58,268 nt of DNA from Gammaproteobacteria bacterium. GTDB taxonomy: Bacteria > Pseudomonadota > Gammaproteobacteria > Ga0077536. Position 1 is the stretch's first letter, and each line of letters starts with the position of its first letter. Made by a program: the position numbers and the translations under genes. This document shows, one piece after another, positions 31,968 through 41,837 of the stretch. Where the stretch lies: NCBI GenBank assembly GCA_016874535.1, contig VGUA01000001.1, forward strand, positions 105,188 to 163,455, read 5' to 3'. Below the pieces are notes generated by a model that saw only the letters and a program-made list of their open reading frames with translations, did not search any database and was not told where the DNA came from.

Positions 31968-33824
31968 TCAGTCCAGGAAAGTGCGCAGCCGTTCGGAGCG
32001 CGAGGGGTGGCGCAGCTTGCGCAGGGCCTTCGCCTCTATCTGGCGGATGCGCTCACGCGTCACGTCGAACTGCTTGCCCACTTCTTCCAGCGTATGGTCG
32101 GTATTCATGTCGATACCAAAGCGCATGCGCAGGACTTTCGCTTCCCGCGGCGTGAGCCCTTCCAGCACTTCGCGAGTGCTGCGGCACAGGCCTTCAAAGG
32201 TGGCGGAGTCGATCGGGGACTGGATGTTGGTGTCCTCGATGAAATCCCCCAGGTGCGAGTCCTCGTCGTCGCCAATCGGAGTCTCCATGGAGATGGGCTC
32301 CTTGGCGATCTTCAGCACCTTGCGGATCTTGTCTTCCGGCATCTCCATGCGCTGCGCCAGCTCTTCCGGCGTCGGCTCGCGGCCCTTCTCCTGCAGGATC
32401 TGGCGCGAGATGCGGTTGAGCTTGTTGATGGTCTCGATCATGTGCACCGGAATGCGGATGGTGCGGGCCTGGTCTGCAATGGAGCGCGTGATCGCCTGGC
32501 GTATCCACCAGGTCGCATAGGTGGAGAATTTGTAACCGCGGCGGTATTCAAACTTGTCCACCGCCTTCATGAGGCCGATGTTGCCTTCCTGGATGAGGTC
32601 CAGGAACAAGAGCCCGCGGTTGGTGTACTTCTTGGCAATCGAGATCACCAAGCGCAGGTTGGCCTCCACCATTTCCTTCTTCGCGCGGCGGGCCTTGGCC
32701 TCGCCAATGGACATGCGACGGTTGATGTCCTTGATCTCGCTGATCAGCACGCCACTGCGCCCTTCAATTTCGCGCAGCCGGTTCTGGATTTCTTCGATGT
32801 CCGGCGCCTTCTCCTTCAGCGCCGCCACATAGGGCTTCTTCTGCTTGATAAGGTTCTTCAGCCAGGTGTCATCCGTTTCCTTGTCGATGAACATCTGCAG
32901 GAAATCCTTGCGCGGAATCTTGCACTGCTTCACGCAGATATCCATGACGTTCTTTTCGTGCTGGCGGATTTCTTCCACCACCGTGCGCACCTGCTGGCCA
33001 AGATGCTCGGACATGCGCGGGATGAGCTTGAAGACCAGGAACTTCTCCTGCAGCTCCTTGCGCGCTTGCTGGGTCTTGGGATGGCTGCGGCCGTTCTTCT
33101 TGGTGGCCGTCTGCACCTTCTTCTGGAGTTTGCGGAACTCCTCGAAGTGCGCCTTCACTTCTTCCGGATCCAGCTGGTTGGCGGCTGGATCTGCGGCGTC
33201 GTCGTCGCCGTTTTCTTCATCATCGTTGGCGGGCGCAGCGGCTTCCACTTCGTCCGGCAATTCCACCGGCTCCGCCGCCACCGTGGCTTCGGAATAGTCG
33301 ATGAAGCCCGCGATGAGGTCCGTGATCTTGCCTTCGGTCTCCACTGTGCGGTCGTATTCGGCGAGGAAGGTTTCCCCCACGCTCGGGAAATCCGCCAGCG
33401 CGGACAGCACCTGGTTCAGGCCGTCCTCGATGCGCTTGGCAATCTTGATTTCGCCTTCGCGGGTGAGCAGATCCACCGTGCCCATTTCGCGCATGTACAT
33501 GCGCACGGGATCCGTGGTGCGGCCAAATTCCGTATCCACGGCGGCGATGGCGGCGGCCGCTTCTTCCGCGGCTTCTTCGTCGATCTCCGGCTCTGCCATG
33601 AGGATGGCGTCCGGATCGGGGGCCGTCTCGTGGACGGTAATCCCCATGTCGTTGATCATGTTGATGATGTCTTCGATCTGCTCGGGATCGACGATGTCAT
33701 CGGGCAGGTGGTCGTTGACCTCGTGATAGGTCAGGAAGCCCTGCTCCTTGCCTTTGGCAATGAGGCGCTTGAGCTGCGACTGTTCGTCGTTGGTGTCGAT
33801 TTCTTCGAGCGGTTCAGTGGCCAT
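31968..33824 (-). CDS. rpoD: RNA polymerase primary sigma factor RpoD (sigma-70)
   Basis: 618-residue housekeeping sigma factor directing RNA polymerase to most promoters. Region 1.1 begins [20 protein letters not shown]; region 1.2 has [13 protein letters not shown]; a non-conserved acidic insert follows. Regions 2.1-2.4 read [12 protein letters not shown], then [22 protein letters not shown] and [17 protein letters not shown]. Region 3, [13 protein letters not shown], and region 4, [25 protein letters not shown], are intact. ATG 33824 (MATEPLEE) is preferred over the track start 33926, which would read through a palindrome and promoter. It lies downstream of dnaG in the classic order. Confidence 0.96.
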   Translation of the reverse strand: MATEPLEEIDTNDEQSQLKRLIAKGKEQGFLTYHEVNDHLPDDIVDPEQIEDIINMINDMGITVHETAPDPDAILMAEPEIDEEAAEEAAAAIAAVDTEFGRTTDPVRMYMREMGTVDLLTREGEIKIAKRIEDGLNQVLSALADFPSVGETFLAEYDRTVETEGKITDLIAGFIDYSEATVAAEPVELPDEVEAAAPANDDEENGDDDAADPAANQLDPEEVKAHFEEFRKLQKKVQTATKKNGRSHPKTQQARKELQEKFLVFKLIPRMSEHLGQQVRTVVEEIRQHEKNVMDICVKQCKIPRKDFLQMFIDKETDDTWLKNLIKQKKPYVAALKEKAPDIEEIQNRLREIEGRSGVLISEIKDINRRMSIGEAKARRAKKEMVEANLRLVISIAKKYTNRGLLFLDLIQEGNIGLMKAVDKFEYRRGYKFSTYATWWIRQAITRSIADQARTIRIPVHMIETINKLNRISRQILQEKGREPTPEELAQRMEMPEDKIRKVLKIAKEPISMETPIGDDEDSHLGDFIEDTNIQSPIDSATFEGLCRSTREVLEGLTPREAKVLRMRFGIDMNTDHTLEEVGKQFDVTRERIRQIEAKALRKLRHPSRSERLRTFLD

Positions 33825-33906
33825 GCGCTGTACCTTGATGAATGGCTGGGTACGGAGGGCCTTGAGCCTTCCGTCGGGCGTTTTAGAGTATTGACCGGCG
33901 CGAGCG

Positions 33907-33938
33907 TTCCGCAGCTGCGGAAACAATGCCGGAGTATA
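33907..33938 (-). promoter_or_regulatory. Candidate rpoD promoter -10 with a 16-bp palindrome at the start site
   Basis: On the minus strand TATACT occupies 33938-33933, a good -10. A perfect palindrome, TTCCGCAGCTGCGGAA (33907-33922), begins a few bases downstream and would cover or follow the transcription start. No strong -35 was seen. The palindrome could be an operator, or a leader hairpin in the rpoD mRNA. Regulator unknown. Confidence 0.4.
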
Positions 33939-34054
33939 ACCCCGAAGCCGAGGGGTGAACCACCCGAGGAGCTCGCAAGTGCGCCCTGTGTCTCGAGATT
34001 GGGATGGCAGTGGGCTTTTGCAATGGCTCCCGTGCCCGTAGGGGCACCCGCAGC

Positions 34055-35809
34055 TCAGCCCGGGTCGCGGCGCCGGGTCTGCTGCAGCTTGGCCCGAGTC
34101 TGCTCGGCGAGCTCGGCCGGGGTGCCTGCGGCCGCTGTTTCCACGAGCCGCGAGTAGTAATTTCGTTGCGCGTGCTTCAGCACTTGGCCCAGGGCCCCCG
34201 TGAATTCGGCGGCCCAGTGTTCGGGCGGCAACAGCATCTGGGTTGCGAGAATCTCCTCGATGAGCGCGCCCTGGGGGGTATCCCGGAAGCGCTCGATGAG
34301 CGCGCCGGAGGTGAGCGTGGGCTCGGCACCCAGCAATTCCAGCAGGTCGACCAAGAGCGCAAGGCGCGGGTCGGCCGTCACGTCCAGAGCCGGAAAGTGG
34401 CTGGCCTGGGCGGCGAGGCCGGGCTCCCGCAGCAAAAAGTAGAGTGCGCGATTGAGCACCGGCGTCACGCTCTGGCGGGGACCGAGCGGCCGGGACTGGC
34501 GCACGGCACCGGGCGGGTCGGGTGGCAGGCGCGCCCCCGGCACGATGACGCGGGTTTGCGCGAGTTCGGCCAGCCGCTCCTGCAGCAGTTGCCGGAAAGT
34601 CCCGCCGGGCACCTTGCCAATCAAGGGCTTGGCGAGCGCCACCAGCCGTGCCCGGCCTTCCAAGGTGCGCAGATCCGTCTGCTTGCCGAGCTCCCTGAAC
34701 AGCATTTCGGACAAACCTTCAAAGCGCGCCGGATCTTCAAACGCCGTGCGCCCTTCCTGACGCACCAGCGAATCCGGATCCTGACCCTGTGGCAGGAACA
34801 GGAAAGCCGCGCTGCGCCCGTCCTGCAGATAGGGCAGGGCGGTTTCCAGCGCCCGCCAGCTGGCGCGTTGGCCGGCGGCGTCGCCATCAAAACAGAACAC
34901 GATTTCCGGCACCGCGCGGAACAGGGTTTCCAGATGTTCGCCGGTGGTGGCGGTGCCGAGCGTGGCCACCGCGTAATCGATGCCGTGCTGGGCCAGCGCC
35001 ACCACATCCATATAGCCCTCCACGATGAGGATGCGCGAAAGCTTGGTATTTGCCTTCAGGGCATGGTGCAGGCCATAGAGCTCGCGCCGCTTCTGGAAGA
35101 TGGGTGTTTCCGGCGAATTGAGATATTTGGGCTCGCCCTGATCGATGACGCGCCCGCCAAAGGCGATGCAGCGGCCGCGCCGGTCATGGATGGGAAAGAT
35201 GATGCGATCGCGGAAGCGGTCATAGGCGCCGCCGCCTTCGCGCTCGATGGTGAGCCCACCCAGGAGCAGAAGTTTCTGTCGCTCGGGCGTGGTGCCGAGG
35301 GCGCTGAGGCAGGTATCCCAGCCTTGCGGCGCGTAGCCAATGCCGAAGCGCTTGGCGATTTCGCCGGTGAGGCCGCGGCGCTTCAGGTAGCTCACCGCGC
35401 GCTCGCGGGTGGGGTGTTCGCGCAGCAGGCGGGCATAGAGGGCTTCGGCTTCCGCCATCACGGCATAGAGCGGGCCGTTGTCTTCGCGCTTCGCCTCCGG
35501 GCCGCCGGCTTCGTATTCGATATCCATGCCGAACTGGGCGGCGAGATCTTCCACCGCCTCGGTGAAGCTCAAGCCATCATGGTTCATCAGAAAGCCGATG
35601 GCCGAGCCGTGCTGGCCGCAGCCAAAGCAGTGATAGAACTGCTTCTCCGGGCTCACGGTGAAGGAGGGCGATTTTTCGTTGTGGAAGGGGCACAGGCCCT
35701 GGAAGTCACGCCCCGCCTTTTTCAGCTGCACGGTCTTGCCCACCACATCGACGATATCGACGCGGTCCAGCAATTTGTCGACGAAGGCGCGGGCGATGCG
35801 ACCAGCCAT
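34055..35809 (-). CDS. dnaG: DNA primase DnaG
   Basis: 584-residue primase that makes RNA primers at the replication fork. The N-terminal zinc domain reads [11 protein letters not shown], then [11 protein letters not shown] (Cys-His-Cys-Cys). The TOPRIM core has [17 protein letters not shown] and [12 protein letters not shown], the metal-binding acids. The C-terminal helicase-interaction domain is present (about 440-584). ATG 35809 ([20 protein letters not shown]) is clear from family alignment; the track start at 36040 overlaps the yqeY gene. A 6-bp hairpin (GTGCCC-GTAG-GGGCAC) lies just downstream at 34032-34047 without a T-run. Confidence 0.96.
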   Translation of the reverse strand: MAGRIARAFVDKLLDRVDIVDVVGKTVQLKKAGRDFQGLCPFHNEKSPSFTVSPEKQFYHCFGCGQHGSAIGFLMNHDGLSFTEAVEDLAAQFGMDIEYEAGGPEAKREDNGPLYAVMAEAEALYARLLREHPTRERAVSYLKRRGLTGEIAKRFGIGYAPQGWDTCLSALGTTPERQKLLLLGGLTIEREGGGAYDRFRDRIIFPIHDRRGRCIAFGGRVIDQGEPKYLNSPETPIFQKRRELYGLHHALKANTKLSRILIVEGYMDVVALAQHGIDYAVATLGTATTGEHLETLFRAVPEIVFCFDGDAAGQRASWRALETALPYLQDGRSAAFLFLPQGQDPDSLVRQEGRTAFEDPARFEGLSEMLFRELGKQTDLRTLEGRARLVALAKPLIGKVPGGTFRQLLQERLAELAQTRVIVPGARLPPDPPGAVRQSRPLGPRQSVTPVLNRALYFLLREPGLAAQASHFPALDVTADPRLALLVDLLELLGAEPTLTSGALIERFRDTPQGALIEEILATQMLLPPEHWAAEFTGALGQVLKHAQRNYYSRLVETAAAGTPAELAEQTRAKLQQTRRRDPG

Positions 35810-35916
35810 GGGGCAAGCAAATCCGTGTGACGCGGGCAGTGCGTGTGCCCATTGTAGGCGCTTGGCATCCCGGCGGAATGCTCCGCGCAGGAGAAGGGGA
35901 GCGGGGTGGCCGGCGC

Positions 35917-36369
35917 TCAGGCGCCGGAGAGTCTGGCCTTGATGGTGGCGCTGACGGCGGAGAGGTCGGCCCGGCCCATGACCAGCGGGCGGAGCGTGTT
36001 CATGACCTTGCCCATGTCCTTGATTTGGGTGGCGCCGCACTCGGCGATGGTCTTGTCGATGAGCGCACCCAGCTCCTCGGCGCTCAGCGGCGCGGGCAGG
36101 AATTCCTCGATGATGCGCAGTTCGTCCCGCTCCTTGTCCGCGAGATCCTGCCGCCCAGCGGCATCGAACTGGCTGATGGAATCCCGGCGCTGGTTGGTGA
36201 GCTTGGTGAGGATGGCGATGATGGCATCGTCATCTGGCGTGGTGCGGGTATCGACTTCCACCTGCTTCACCGCGGCCAGCATGCCGCGGAGCGTGGTGGA
36301 GCGGAGTTTGTCCCCGGATTTGAGCGCCTCCTTCACGGCGGCGTTCATGCGGTCCTTGAGTTCGGACAT
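35917..36369 (-). CDS. yqeY: GatB/YqeY domain protein
   Basis: 150-residue YqeY-type protein, all-helical, related to the tRNA-binding tail of amidotransferase GatB. Signatures: LKDRMNAAVKEALKSGDKLR, TTLRGMLAAVKQVEVD, EFLPAPLSAEELGALID and MGKVMNTLRPLVMGRADLS. It lies between rpsU and dnaG, its customary position. Probably acts on tRNA or in translation quality, but the biochemical function is not established. ATG 36369 matches the family start. Confidence 0.92.
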   Translation of the reverse strand: MSELKDRMNAAVKEALKSGDKLRSTTLRGMLAAVKQVEVDTRTTPDDDAIIAILTKLTNQRRDSISQFDAAGRQDLADKERDELRIIEEFLPAPLSAEELGALIDKTIAECGATQIKDMGKVMNTLRPLVMGRADLSAVSATIKARLSGA

Positions 36370-36425
36370 GGCGGGAGCTTCCGGGCTGTCTGGCGCTCCC
36401 TCGGTTGAGGCGGCGCCGGGAACAA

Positions 36426-36641
36426 TCAGTACATGCGGGTCTTGCGCAGTGAGGACCGCGCGGCCTTCTTCTGCCAGCGCTTCACCGCGGCAGCGGCCTT
36501 GCGCTTGCGCTCCTGGGTGGGCTTTTCGTAGAACTCGCGCTTGTGCACTTCGGCCAGTACACCGGCTTTTTCACAGGCGCGCTTGAAGCGGCGCATGGCG
36601 ATATCAAAGGGTTCGTTTTCGCGGATTTTGACGCTGGGCAT
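36426..36641 (-). CDS. rpsU: 30S ribosomal protein S21
   Basis: 71-residue ribosomal protein bS21, which binds the 30S platform near the anti-Shine-Dalgarno end of 16S r[31 protein letters not shown] then [20 protein letters not shown] is typical and full-length. The true start is ATG 36641; the ORF track start at 36761 is an artefact of the open frame upstream. First gene of the rpsU-yqeY-dnaG-rpoD block. Two copies of GGATCCTATG upstream place TAGGAT on the minus strand as weak -10 candidates. Confidence 0.96.
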   Translation of the reverse strand: MPSVKIRENEPFDIAMRRFKRACEKAGVLAEVHKREFYEKPTQERKRKAAAAVKRWQKKAARSSLRKTRMY

Positions 36642-36744
36642 GGGCTTGCTTTGGATCCTATGGGTCACTGTGCCTTCAGGGACCGGGGATCCTATGCGGC
36701 CAGCCACCGAATGTCCACCTGAAGGAGTGGTAATCTCCCGCCCC

Positions 36745-37767
36745 ATGAACATCCTCGGCATCGAGACCTCCTGCGACGAAACCGGTGTGGCCGTCTACGC
36801 CGAGCCCGGTGGCCTGCTGGCCCATCGCCTGCACAGCCAAGTGGCCATGCACCGCGAGCACGGGGGCGTGGTGCCGGAACTCGCCTCGCGGGACCATGTG
36901 CAGCGCCTGGTACCCCTCATCCGCGAGACGGTATCGGAGGCGGGGCTCGGCCTCCCGGACCTCACCGCCATTGCCTATACCGCAGGCCCCGGCCTCATCG
37001 GGGCGCTGCTGGTGGGGGCGACCTTGGCCCGCAGCCTCGCGTGGGCGCTCGGGATCCCGGCCATCCCCATTCATCATATGGAGGCCCACCTCTTGGCCCC
37101 CATGCTGGAGCCGGATCCGCCTGAATTCCCCTTCTTGGCCCTGCTGGTGTCCGGCGGCCACACCATGCTCGTGCAGGTGGAAAGCCTCGGGCAGTACCGG
37201 ATTCTGGGCGAATCCCTGGACGATGCCGCGGGCGAGGCCTTCGACAAGACGGCCAAGCTGCTGGGCCTCGGTTACCCCGGGGGGCCGGCGGTGGAGCGCC
37301 TGGCGGCGGAAGGCGAGGCCGGCCGCTTCACCTTCCCCCGCCCGATGACGGACCGGCCGGGCCTCGATTTCAGTTTCAGTGGCTTGAAGACCTACTGCGC
37401 CAATACCGTGCGCGACCACGGCAAGGAGCCCGGCGCGCCTGCCGCCATTGCGCGCGCCTTCAGCGAGGCGGTAGTGGATACCTTCATCATCAAGTGTCGT
37501 CGCGCTTTGAAAGAAACAGGTCTGCGAACCCTAGTGGTGGCCGGTGGCGTGAGCGCCAACCGGCAGTTGCGCGCGGGGCTCGATGCTCTCGCCAAGACTC
37601 AGGGCGCGCGGGTGTATTACCCGCAGCCGGCGTTCTGTACGGACAACGGCGCGATGATCGCCTACGCCGGATACCTCAGGCATCGCGCAGGCGAGCGTGC
37701 GCCGCTCGATTTTGCGGCGAGGCCGCGTTGGTCCTTGGAGGAGATTGGCCTGACGGCGGGGGCCTGA
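36745..37767 (+). CDS. tsaD: tRNA N6-adenosine threonylcarbamoyltransferase TsaD
   Basis: 340-residue catalytic subunit for the universal t6A37 modification, working with TsaB, TsaE and TsaC products. Signatures: [17 protein letters not shown] at the start, the metal-binding [10 protein letters not shown] motif, [32 protein letters not shown] and [15 protein letters not shown] 36745 fits the conserved N-terminus; the track start 36541 lies across the divergent rpsU gene. The ribosome binding site is poor, with GGAG too far upstream. Divergent from rpsU, as in many Gammaproteobacteria. Confidence 0.96.
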   Translation: MNILGIETSCDETGVAVYAEPGGLLAHRLHSQVAMHREHGGVVPELASRDHVQRLVPLIRETVSEAGLGLPDLTAIAYTAGPGLIGALLVGATLARSLAWALGIPAIPIHHMEAHLLAPMLEPDPPEFPFLALLVSGGHTMLVQVESLGQYRILGESLDDAAGEAFDKTAKLLGLGYPGGPAVERLAAEGEAGRFTFPRPMTDRPGLDFSFSGLKTYCANTVRDHGKEPGAPAAIARAFSEAVVDTFIIKCRRALKETGLRTLVVAGGVSANRQLRAGLDALAKTQGARVYYPQPAFCTDNGAMIAYAGYLRHRAGERAPLDFAARPRWSLEEIGLTAGA

Positions 37768-37807
37768 GGGCAGCAAGGCCCGCAGTGCTGGCCGCGCGGT
37801 GGAATGC

Positions 37808-38401
37808 TCAGGCGCGCTTGGCGCCGATGCGACCTTCCGTGCCGGCGCGCAGGCGCTGGATATTCTCCGCATGGCGCCAGAACACTGCCGGGGCCATCAC
37901 GCCCAGCGCCAGGGCGTAGGGTAGGGGCAAGCCCAGCAGCAGTGCGTAAAGTGGTGCCGCCAGAGTGGCGCACAGCGCGGCGAGTGAGGAATAGCGGGAC
38001 ACGGCCGCCACCGCGAGCCAGGTCACGATAAAGCAGAGTCCCAATCGCCAGTCACAGCCGAACAGCACGCCGATGAGCGTCGCCACGCCCTTGCCACCCT
38101 TGAAGCCGAAGAACACCGGATAGAGATGTCCGATGAAGGCGGCGACGCCTGCGCCGGCCACGATGGCGGGATCAAGCTTGAGCCCGGCCGCGATCACGAC
38201 CGGCAGAAAGCCCTTGAGCACATCGCCCGCCAAGGTGAGCAGTGCGGGAAATTTGCCATAGGCGCGCAACACGTTCGTGGCGCCGGGATTGCCCGAACCC
38301 ACGCTGCGCGGATCGCCCTTGCCCATCAGCCTGCAGACCAGAATGGCCGCGGAGATGGAACCGATGAGATAGCTGGCGACGAGATAGGCGATGCCCCACA
38401 T
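37808..38401 (-). CDS. plsY: Glycerol-3-phosphate acyltransferase PlsY
   Basis: 197-residue integral membrane acyltransferase that uses acyl-phosphate to make lysophosphatidate, the first step in phospholipid synthesis. Motifs: SYLIGSISAAIL, GSGNPGATNVLR (motif 1), LYPVFFGFKGGKGVAT (motif 2) and PLYALLLG. About five hydrophobic segments. ATG 38401 gives the usual start MWGIAYLVASYLIGS; the track start is a TTG 36 nt upstream. Divergent from folB with a 91-nt gap, a frequent neighbourhood. Confidence 0.94.
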   Translation of the reverse strand: MWGIAYLVASYLIGSISAAILVCRLMGKGDPRSVGSGNPGATNVLRAYGKFPALLTLAGDVLKGFLPVVIAAGLKLDPAIVAGAGVAAFIGHLYPVFFGFKGGKGVATLIGVLFGCDWRLGLCFIVTWLAVAAVSRYSSLAALCATLAAPLYALLLGLPLPYALALGVMAPAVFWRHAENIQRLRAGTEGRIGAKRA

Positions 38402-38492
38402 GCCGGCTATTGCACTTGATGCCCGGACGGCAATCAAGAGGGCTTATACTCCGGCGCAGCGCGACTCCCGCGCGTTCTCTGGACGGCTTGTG

Positions 38493-38849
38493 ATGGATAT
38501 CGTTTTTCTCCATGGACTCAAGATCGACACCGTCATCGGCATCTGGGACTGGGAGCGCAAGCTCAAGCAGACCTTGGTCATCGATCTCGACATGGGCGCC
38601 GATCTCTCCATCCCCGGCCGCAGCGACAACATCGAAGACACCCTCGACTACAAATCCGTGACCAAGCGGATCATGAAGCTTGCGGACGAGAGCGCCTTCC
38701 TGCTCGTGGAAAAGCTGGCCGAGACGATTGCGGACATCCTCCTCGATGAATTCAAGATCCCCTGGGTGCGCGTGCGTATCAACAAGCAGGGCGCCGTGCG
38801 TCAGGTGCGCGATGTGGGTGTGATGATCGAACGCAGCCGCAAGTCCTGA
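38493..38849 (+). CDS. folB: Dihydroneopterin aldolase FolB
   Basis: 118-residue enzyme converting 7,8-dihydroneopterin to 6-hydroxymethyl-dihydropterin plus glycolaldehyde in folate synthesis. Seen: MDIVFLHGLKIDTVIGIWDWERK, TLVIDLDMGAD, DNIEDTLDYKSVTKRI with the active-site region, and KQGAVRQVRDVGV. Length and fold are standard. It is 7 nt upstream of folK, which uses its product. ATG 38493 is chosen over the track's 38391 because the extension overlaps plsY. Confidence 0.95.
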   Translation: MDIVFLHGLKIDTVIGIWDWERKLKQTLVIDLDMGADLSIPGRSDNIEDTLDYKSVTKRIMKLADESAFLLVEKLAETIADILLDEFKIPWVRVRINKQGAVRQVRDVGVMIERSRKS

Positions 38850-38856
38850 TCTGCCC

Positions 38857-39363
38857 GTGCCGCAGGTTTACGTCAGCATCGGCAGCAACCAGTCACCCCG
38901 GCAGTACATTCGCGAGGGCCTGGGCCGGTTGGAAGCCGAGGTTGGGCCGTTGCAGGTCTCACCGGTCTACCGCAGCGTGGCCGTGGGGTTTGAAGGCGAG
39001 GATTTCTTCAATCTCGTGATTGGATTTTCCACCGACTTGCCGCTGCAGACGCTGGCGCAGATCCTGCGCGACATCGAAGCCGCCTGCGGGCGTCACCGCG
39101 GGGAAGCGAAATTCGCACCGCGCACCCTGGATATGGACATCCTCACCTATGGTGATGCTGTGCTCGAAGAAGGCCGCCTGCGCCTGCCGCGCGAGGACAT
39201 CCTGGAATACGCCTTCGTGCTGAAGCCGCTGGCGGACCTTGCGCCCGAGGCGCGGCATCCGGTGCTCAGGCAAACTTATGCGGCGCTCTGGGCGGCCTTT
39301 GCCGGTGACGATGCCGGCATGGTGGAAGCCCCCGGGTTTCTCGACGACGAACCTTCCCCATGA
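38857..39363 (+). CDS. folK: 2-amino-4-hydroxy-6-hydroxymethyldihydropteridine pyrophosphokinase FolK
   Basis: 168-residue HPPK that transfers pyrophosphate from ATP to hydroxymethyl-dihydropterin. Signatures: VYVSIGSNQSPRQYI, SPVYRSVAVGFEGEDFFN, and APRTLDMDILTYGD with the paired metal-binding Asp residues, plus RLPREDILEYAFVLKPL. Start GTG 38857. Its stop overlaps the ATG of the small lipoprotein gene (ATGA). Confidence 0.95.
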   Translation: MPQVYVSIGSNQSPRQYIREGLGRLEAEVGPLQVSPVYRSVAVGFEGEDFFNLVIGFSTDLPLQTLAQILRDIEAACGRHRGEAKFAPRTLDMDILTYGDAVLEEGRLRLPREDILEYAFVLKPLADLAPEARHPVLRQTYAALWAAFAGDDAGMVEAPGFLDDEPSP

Positions 39364-39800
39364 TGAGGAGTGCGCGCATGCCGTGGATGCGATGGGCCTT
39401 GATCCTGCTGATGCTGCTCTCTGCCGGCTGTGCTTCCATCGTCTCTCCGGGTGAGGAAAAACGTGGACGCGCGCTCTTTGAGGCCACGGATACCTACCGC
39501 AAGCTTTTCCGTTGGGGACAGTACGAACAGGCGGCGCAGTACCTGCGCGGCAAGGGCGAGGAAAAAATTGCCGCACCCGATCTCGAACGCATGCAGCGCT
39601 ATCGGGTGGTGGGATATCACCAGGCGGATCAAATTGCGAGCGCCGAAGGCACCGAGGTGCGGGCCATCGTGCTGATCGAGTACTACGAGATTGACTCGGG
39701 CGTCACCAAGACCGTGCGCGACGAGCAGTACTGGTGGTATGAGGAAACGGAGAAACGCTGGTTTCTGGGCACGCCCATGCCGGTCTTCGGCCGGCGCTGA
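39360..39800 (+). CDS. Small predicted lipoprotein of unknown function
   Basis: 146-residue protein with a lipoprotein signal peptide ending in the lipobox LSAGC (mature Cys). The globular part has an amphipathic RLFEATDTYRKLF-like helical start and a beta-rich end (VVGYHQADQI, VRAIVLIEYYEI, EQYWWYEETEKRWFLGTPMP), resembling small SnoaL/NTF2-like or secretion-associated folds. It is translationally coupled to folK. No recognisable family name. Its role may have nothing to do with folate. Confidence 0.75.
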   Translation: MMRSARMPWMRWALILLMLLSAGCASIVSPGEEKRGRALFEATDTYRKLFRWGQYEQAAQYLRGKGEEKIAAPDLERMQRYRVVGYHQADQIASAEGTEVRAIVLIEYYEIDSGVTKTVRDEQYWWYEETEKRWFLGTPMPVFGRR

Positions 39801-39845
39801 GTCTGCTGAAACCAGAGGCTCAGGCCAGGGGCTCCATCCCGGGGC

Positions 39846-40598
39846 TCAATCGAAGATCGAGCGTCCCCCGTCCACGTTCATCACTTGGCCGGTGATATAG
39901 GGCGCATCGAGCAGATAGCACACGGCGCGCGAGATATCTTCCAGACTGCCGAGCCGCCCCAGCGGGGTCTTCGCGAGTATCGCCTGCTGATCCGCGCCGG
40001 AAGTTTCCGTGCTCCACAGGATGGCCCCGGGCGCAATGGCATTCACGCGAATGGCAGGCGCAAGTTCACGGGCCAGCGCCCGCGTGAGGCCAACGAGCCC
40101 CGCCTTGGCCGCACAGTAGATGGCGAAGCGCGGCTTGGGCCGCTCTGCATACACATCCACGATATTGATGAGGTTGCCGCCTTGCGCCTGCAACAGCGGC
40201 AGCGCCGCCTGCGCCAGAAAGTAAGGCGCGCGCAGGTTCACGTTGTTCATTTCGTCCCATTGCTCCACCGTGCTCTCGGCGAGCGGGGTGGGATGGAACA
40301 GTGCCGCGTTGTTGATGAGCACATCGAGCCGTCCCCAGTGGGTGCGGATGGCCTCGATGATTTTTGCAGGTGTTGCGGCATCGGCGAGATCGCCCTCAAC
40401 CTGCAGGGTGGAACCGGGACGTGTGGATTCCAGCCCCGCGCACAGGGCACGCGCAGCCTCCGCGGATTGACGATAATGCACCACCACCCGCATGCCGCGG
40501 GCGTGCAGGGTGGAAACGATGTGCGCACCCAGCCGCTGGCTGGAGCCGGTGACCAGTGCAACAGGGGCGTCAACTGCGGTGTGCGTTGGCGAGGACAT
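39846..40598 (-). CDS. SDR-family oxidoreductase, pteridine reductase-like (FolM/PTR1)
   Basis: 250-residue short-chain dehydrogenase. The NADP motif TGSSQRLGAHI has the Arg-Leu-Gly variant typical of pteridine reductases. NNAALF, a Tyr-x-x-x-Lys pair (YCAAKAG) and the C-terminal GGRSIFD are present. The Ser of the usual triad appears replaced in IVDVYAERP, where Asp is typical of pteridine reductases. Placement next to folB-folK supports reduction of dihydrofolate or dihydromonapterin. ATG 40598 is favoured over the track start 40679. Convergent with the lipoprotein gene and divergent, by 23 nt, from the MidA-like gene. Confidence 0.85.
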   Translation of the reverse strand: MSSPTHTAVDAPVALVTGSSQRLGAHIVSTLHARGMRVVVHYRQSAEAARALCAGLESTRPGSTLQVEGDLADAATPAKIIEAIRTHWGRLDVLINNAALFHPTPLAESTVEQWDEMNNVNLRAPYFLAQAALPLLQAQGGNLINIVDVYAERPKPRFAIYCAAKAGLVGLTRALARELAPAIRVNAIAPGAILWSTETSGADQQAILAKTPLGRLGSLEDISRAVCYLLDAPYITGQVMNVDGGRSIFD

Positions 40599-40621
40599 GA
40601 ATGGGCGTCCGTGAATAGACC

Positions 40622-41803
40622 ATGAAACTCGAAACGAGATTACCTGATCCGGGCCCGGAGGAGACAGCGGTTTCCGCACGCCTGCTCGCGCGCATCCAGC
40701 AAGAAATACACGCGGCAGAGGGCTTTCTGCCGTTTGATCGTTTCATGGAGCTCGCGCTCTACGCGCCGGACCTCGGCTATTACGTGGCGGGCGCGCACAA
40801 GTTCGGGCGTGAAGGCGACTTTGTCACCGCGCCCGAGCTGTCTCCGTTGTTCGGTGCCTGCCTCGCGCGGCAATGTGCCGCCGTGCTGCAGGCAGGCGGC
40901 GAAGGCATCATCGAATTTGGCGGCGGCAGTGGTCGCCTTGCCCTCAGTGTGATGCAGGCTTTGCACAACTTGGGTCAGCATGACTTCCGCTATGCCATTG
41001 TGGAACTCAGTCCTGAACTCCGCGCGCGGCAACGGGATCTCATTGCGCGTGAAGCGCCCGAACTGCTCGCGCATCTCGAATGGTGGCAGGGGCCGCCGGC
41101 AACGCCTTGGCATGCCACCGTGCTGGCGAATGAAATCCTCGATGCGATTCCCGTCTCCTGCTTCAGCCTTGACGAGGGAGCCATCCTCGAGCGCGGTGTT
41201 GGCGTGGAGGTTGCGGGCACCCTCACCTGGCGCACGCGCGCGGCGCCCGCTGCGCTCGCCTCGGCCGTCGAAGCGGTGCTGCCTCTGGCGCCTGCGGACT
41301 ATCCGCCCGAGTGGGGCTCGGAGATCGCCCTGCGTCTGCCGGCTTTCATGGCCGATTTGAGTCGTTTCGTGGCGCGCGGCGCCGTGGTGCTGGCCGACTA
41401 CGGCTATCCGCGGGCGGAGTTCTATCACCCGGATCGCGCCCAAGGCACTTTGCAGTGCTACTACCGTCATCGCGTGCATGCTGATCCGCTGTGGATGCCA
41501 GGTATCCAGGACATCACGGCGGCGGTTGATTTCACCGCGGTGGCCGAGGCCGCGCATGAGGCCGGATGGACCATCGCGGGGTTTGCCGAACAGGCGCAAT
41601 ATCTGATGGCCTGTGGCATCACGGATCTGCTGACCGCACGCATGCAGGCCTCACCGGAAGAGGCCGAACGCACGGCGCGGGCCGTGAAACGCCTGCTGCT
41701 GCCCCAGGAGATGGGAACCCGTGTGAAGATGATGACTCTCACCCGGGACTACACCGGCGCGGTGCCCGGCTACGACCTGCGTGATGCGCGCCACCGTCTC
41801 TGA
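40622..41803 (+). CDS. Class I SAM-dependent methyltransferase, MidA/NDUFAF7-like (COG1565)
   Basis: 393-residue MidA-family protein. Signatures: GREGDFVTAPELSPLFGACL, the SAM-binding IIEFGGGSGRLA, LANEILDAIPV and GAVVLADYGYPRAEFYHP. In mitochondria the homologue NDUFAF7 dimethylates an arginine on a complex I subunit; the bacterial role is probably arginine methylation, but is not settled. Start ATG 40622. It lies in a block with another complex-I-like accessory homologue (44732-45703). Full length. Confidence 0.88.
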   Translation: MKLETRLPDPGPEETAVSARLLARIQQEIHAAEGFLPFDRFMELALYAPDLGYYVAGAHKFGREGDFVTAPELSPLFGACLARQCAAVLQAGGEGIIEFGGGSGRLALSVMQALHNLGQHDFRYAIVELSPELRARQRDLIAREAPELLAHLEWWQGPPATPWHATVLANEILDAIPVSCFSLDEGAILERGVGVEVAGTLTWRTRAAPAALASAVEAVLPLAPADYPPEWGSEIALRLPAFMADLSRFVARGAVVLADYGYPRAEFYHPDRAQGTLQCYYRHRVHADPLWMPGIQDITAAVDFTAVAEAAHEAGWTIAGFAEQAQYLMACGITDLLTARMQASPEEAERTARAVKRLLLPQEMGTRVKMMTLTRDYTGAVPGYDLRDARHRL

Positions 41804-41837
41804 TGCTCGAACCGTCACATTCCCCGAAGGAGGCATG

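Noticed and set aside
34032-34047. 6-bp hairpin GTGCCC-GTAG-GGGCAC after dnaG
   Set aside because: No T-tract follows on the minus strand, so it is not supported as an intrinsic terminator.
36653-36696. Two direct copies of GGATCCTATG in the rpsU/tsaD gap
   Set aside because: Only 10 bp each with no clear function; could be chance or weak -10 boxes for rpsU, so not called as a feature.
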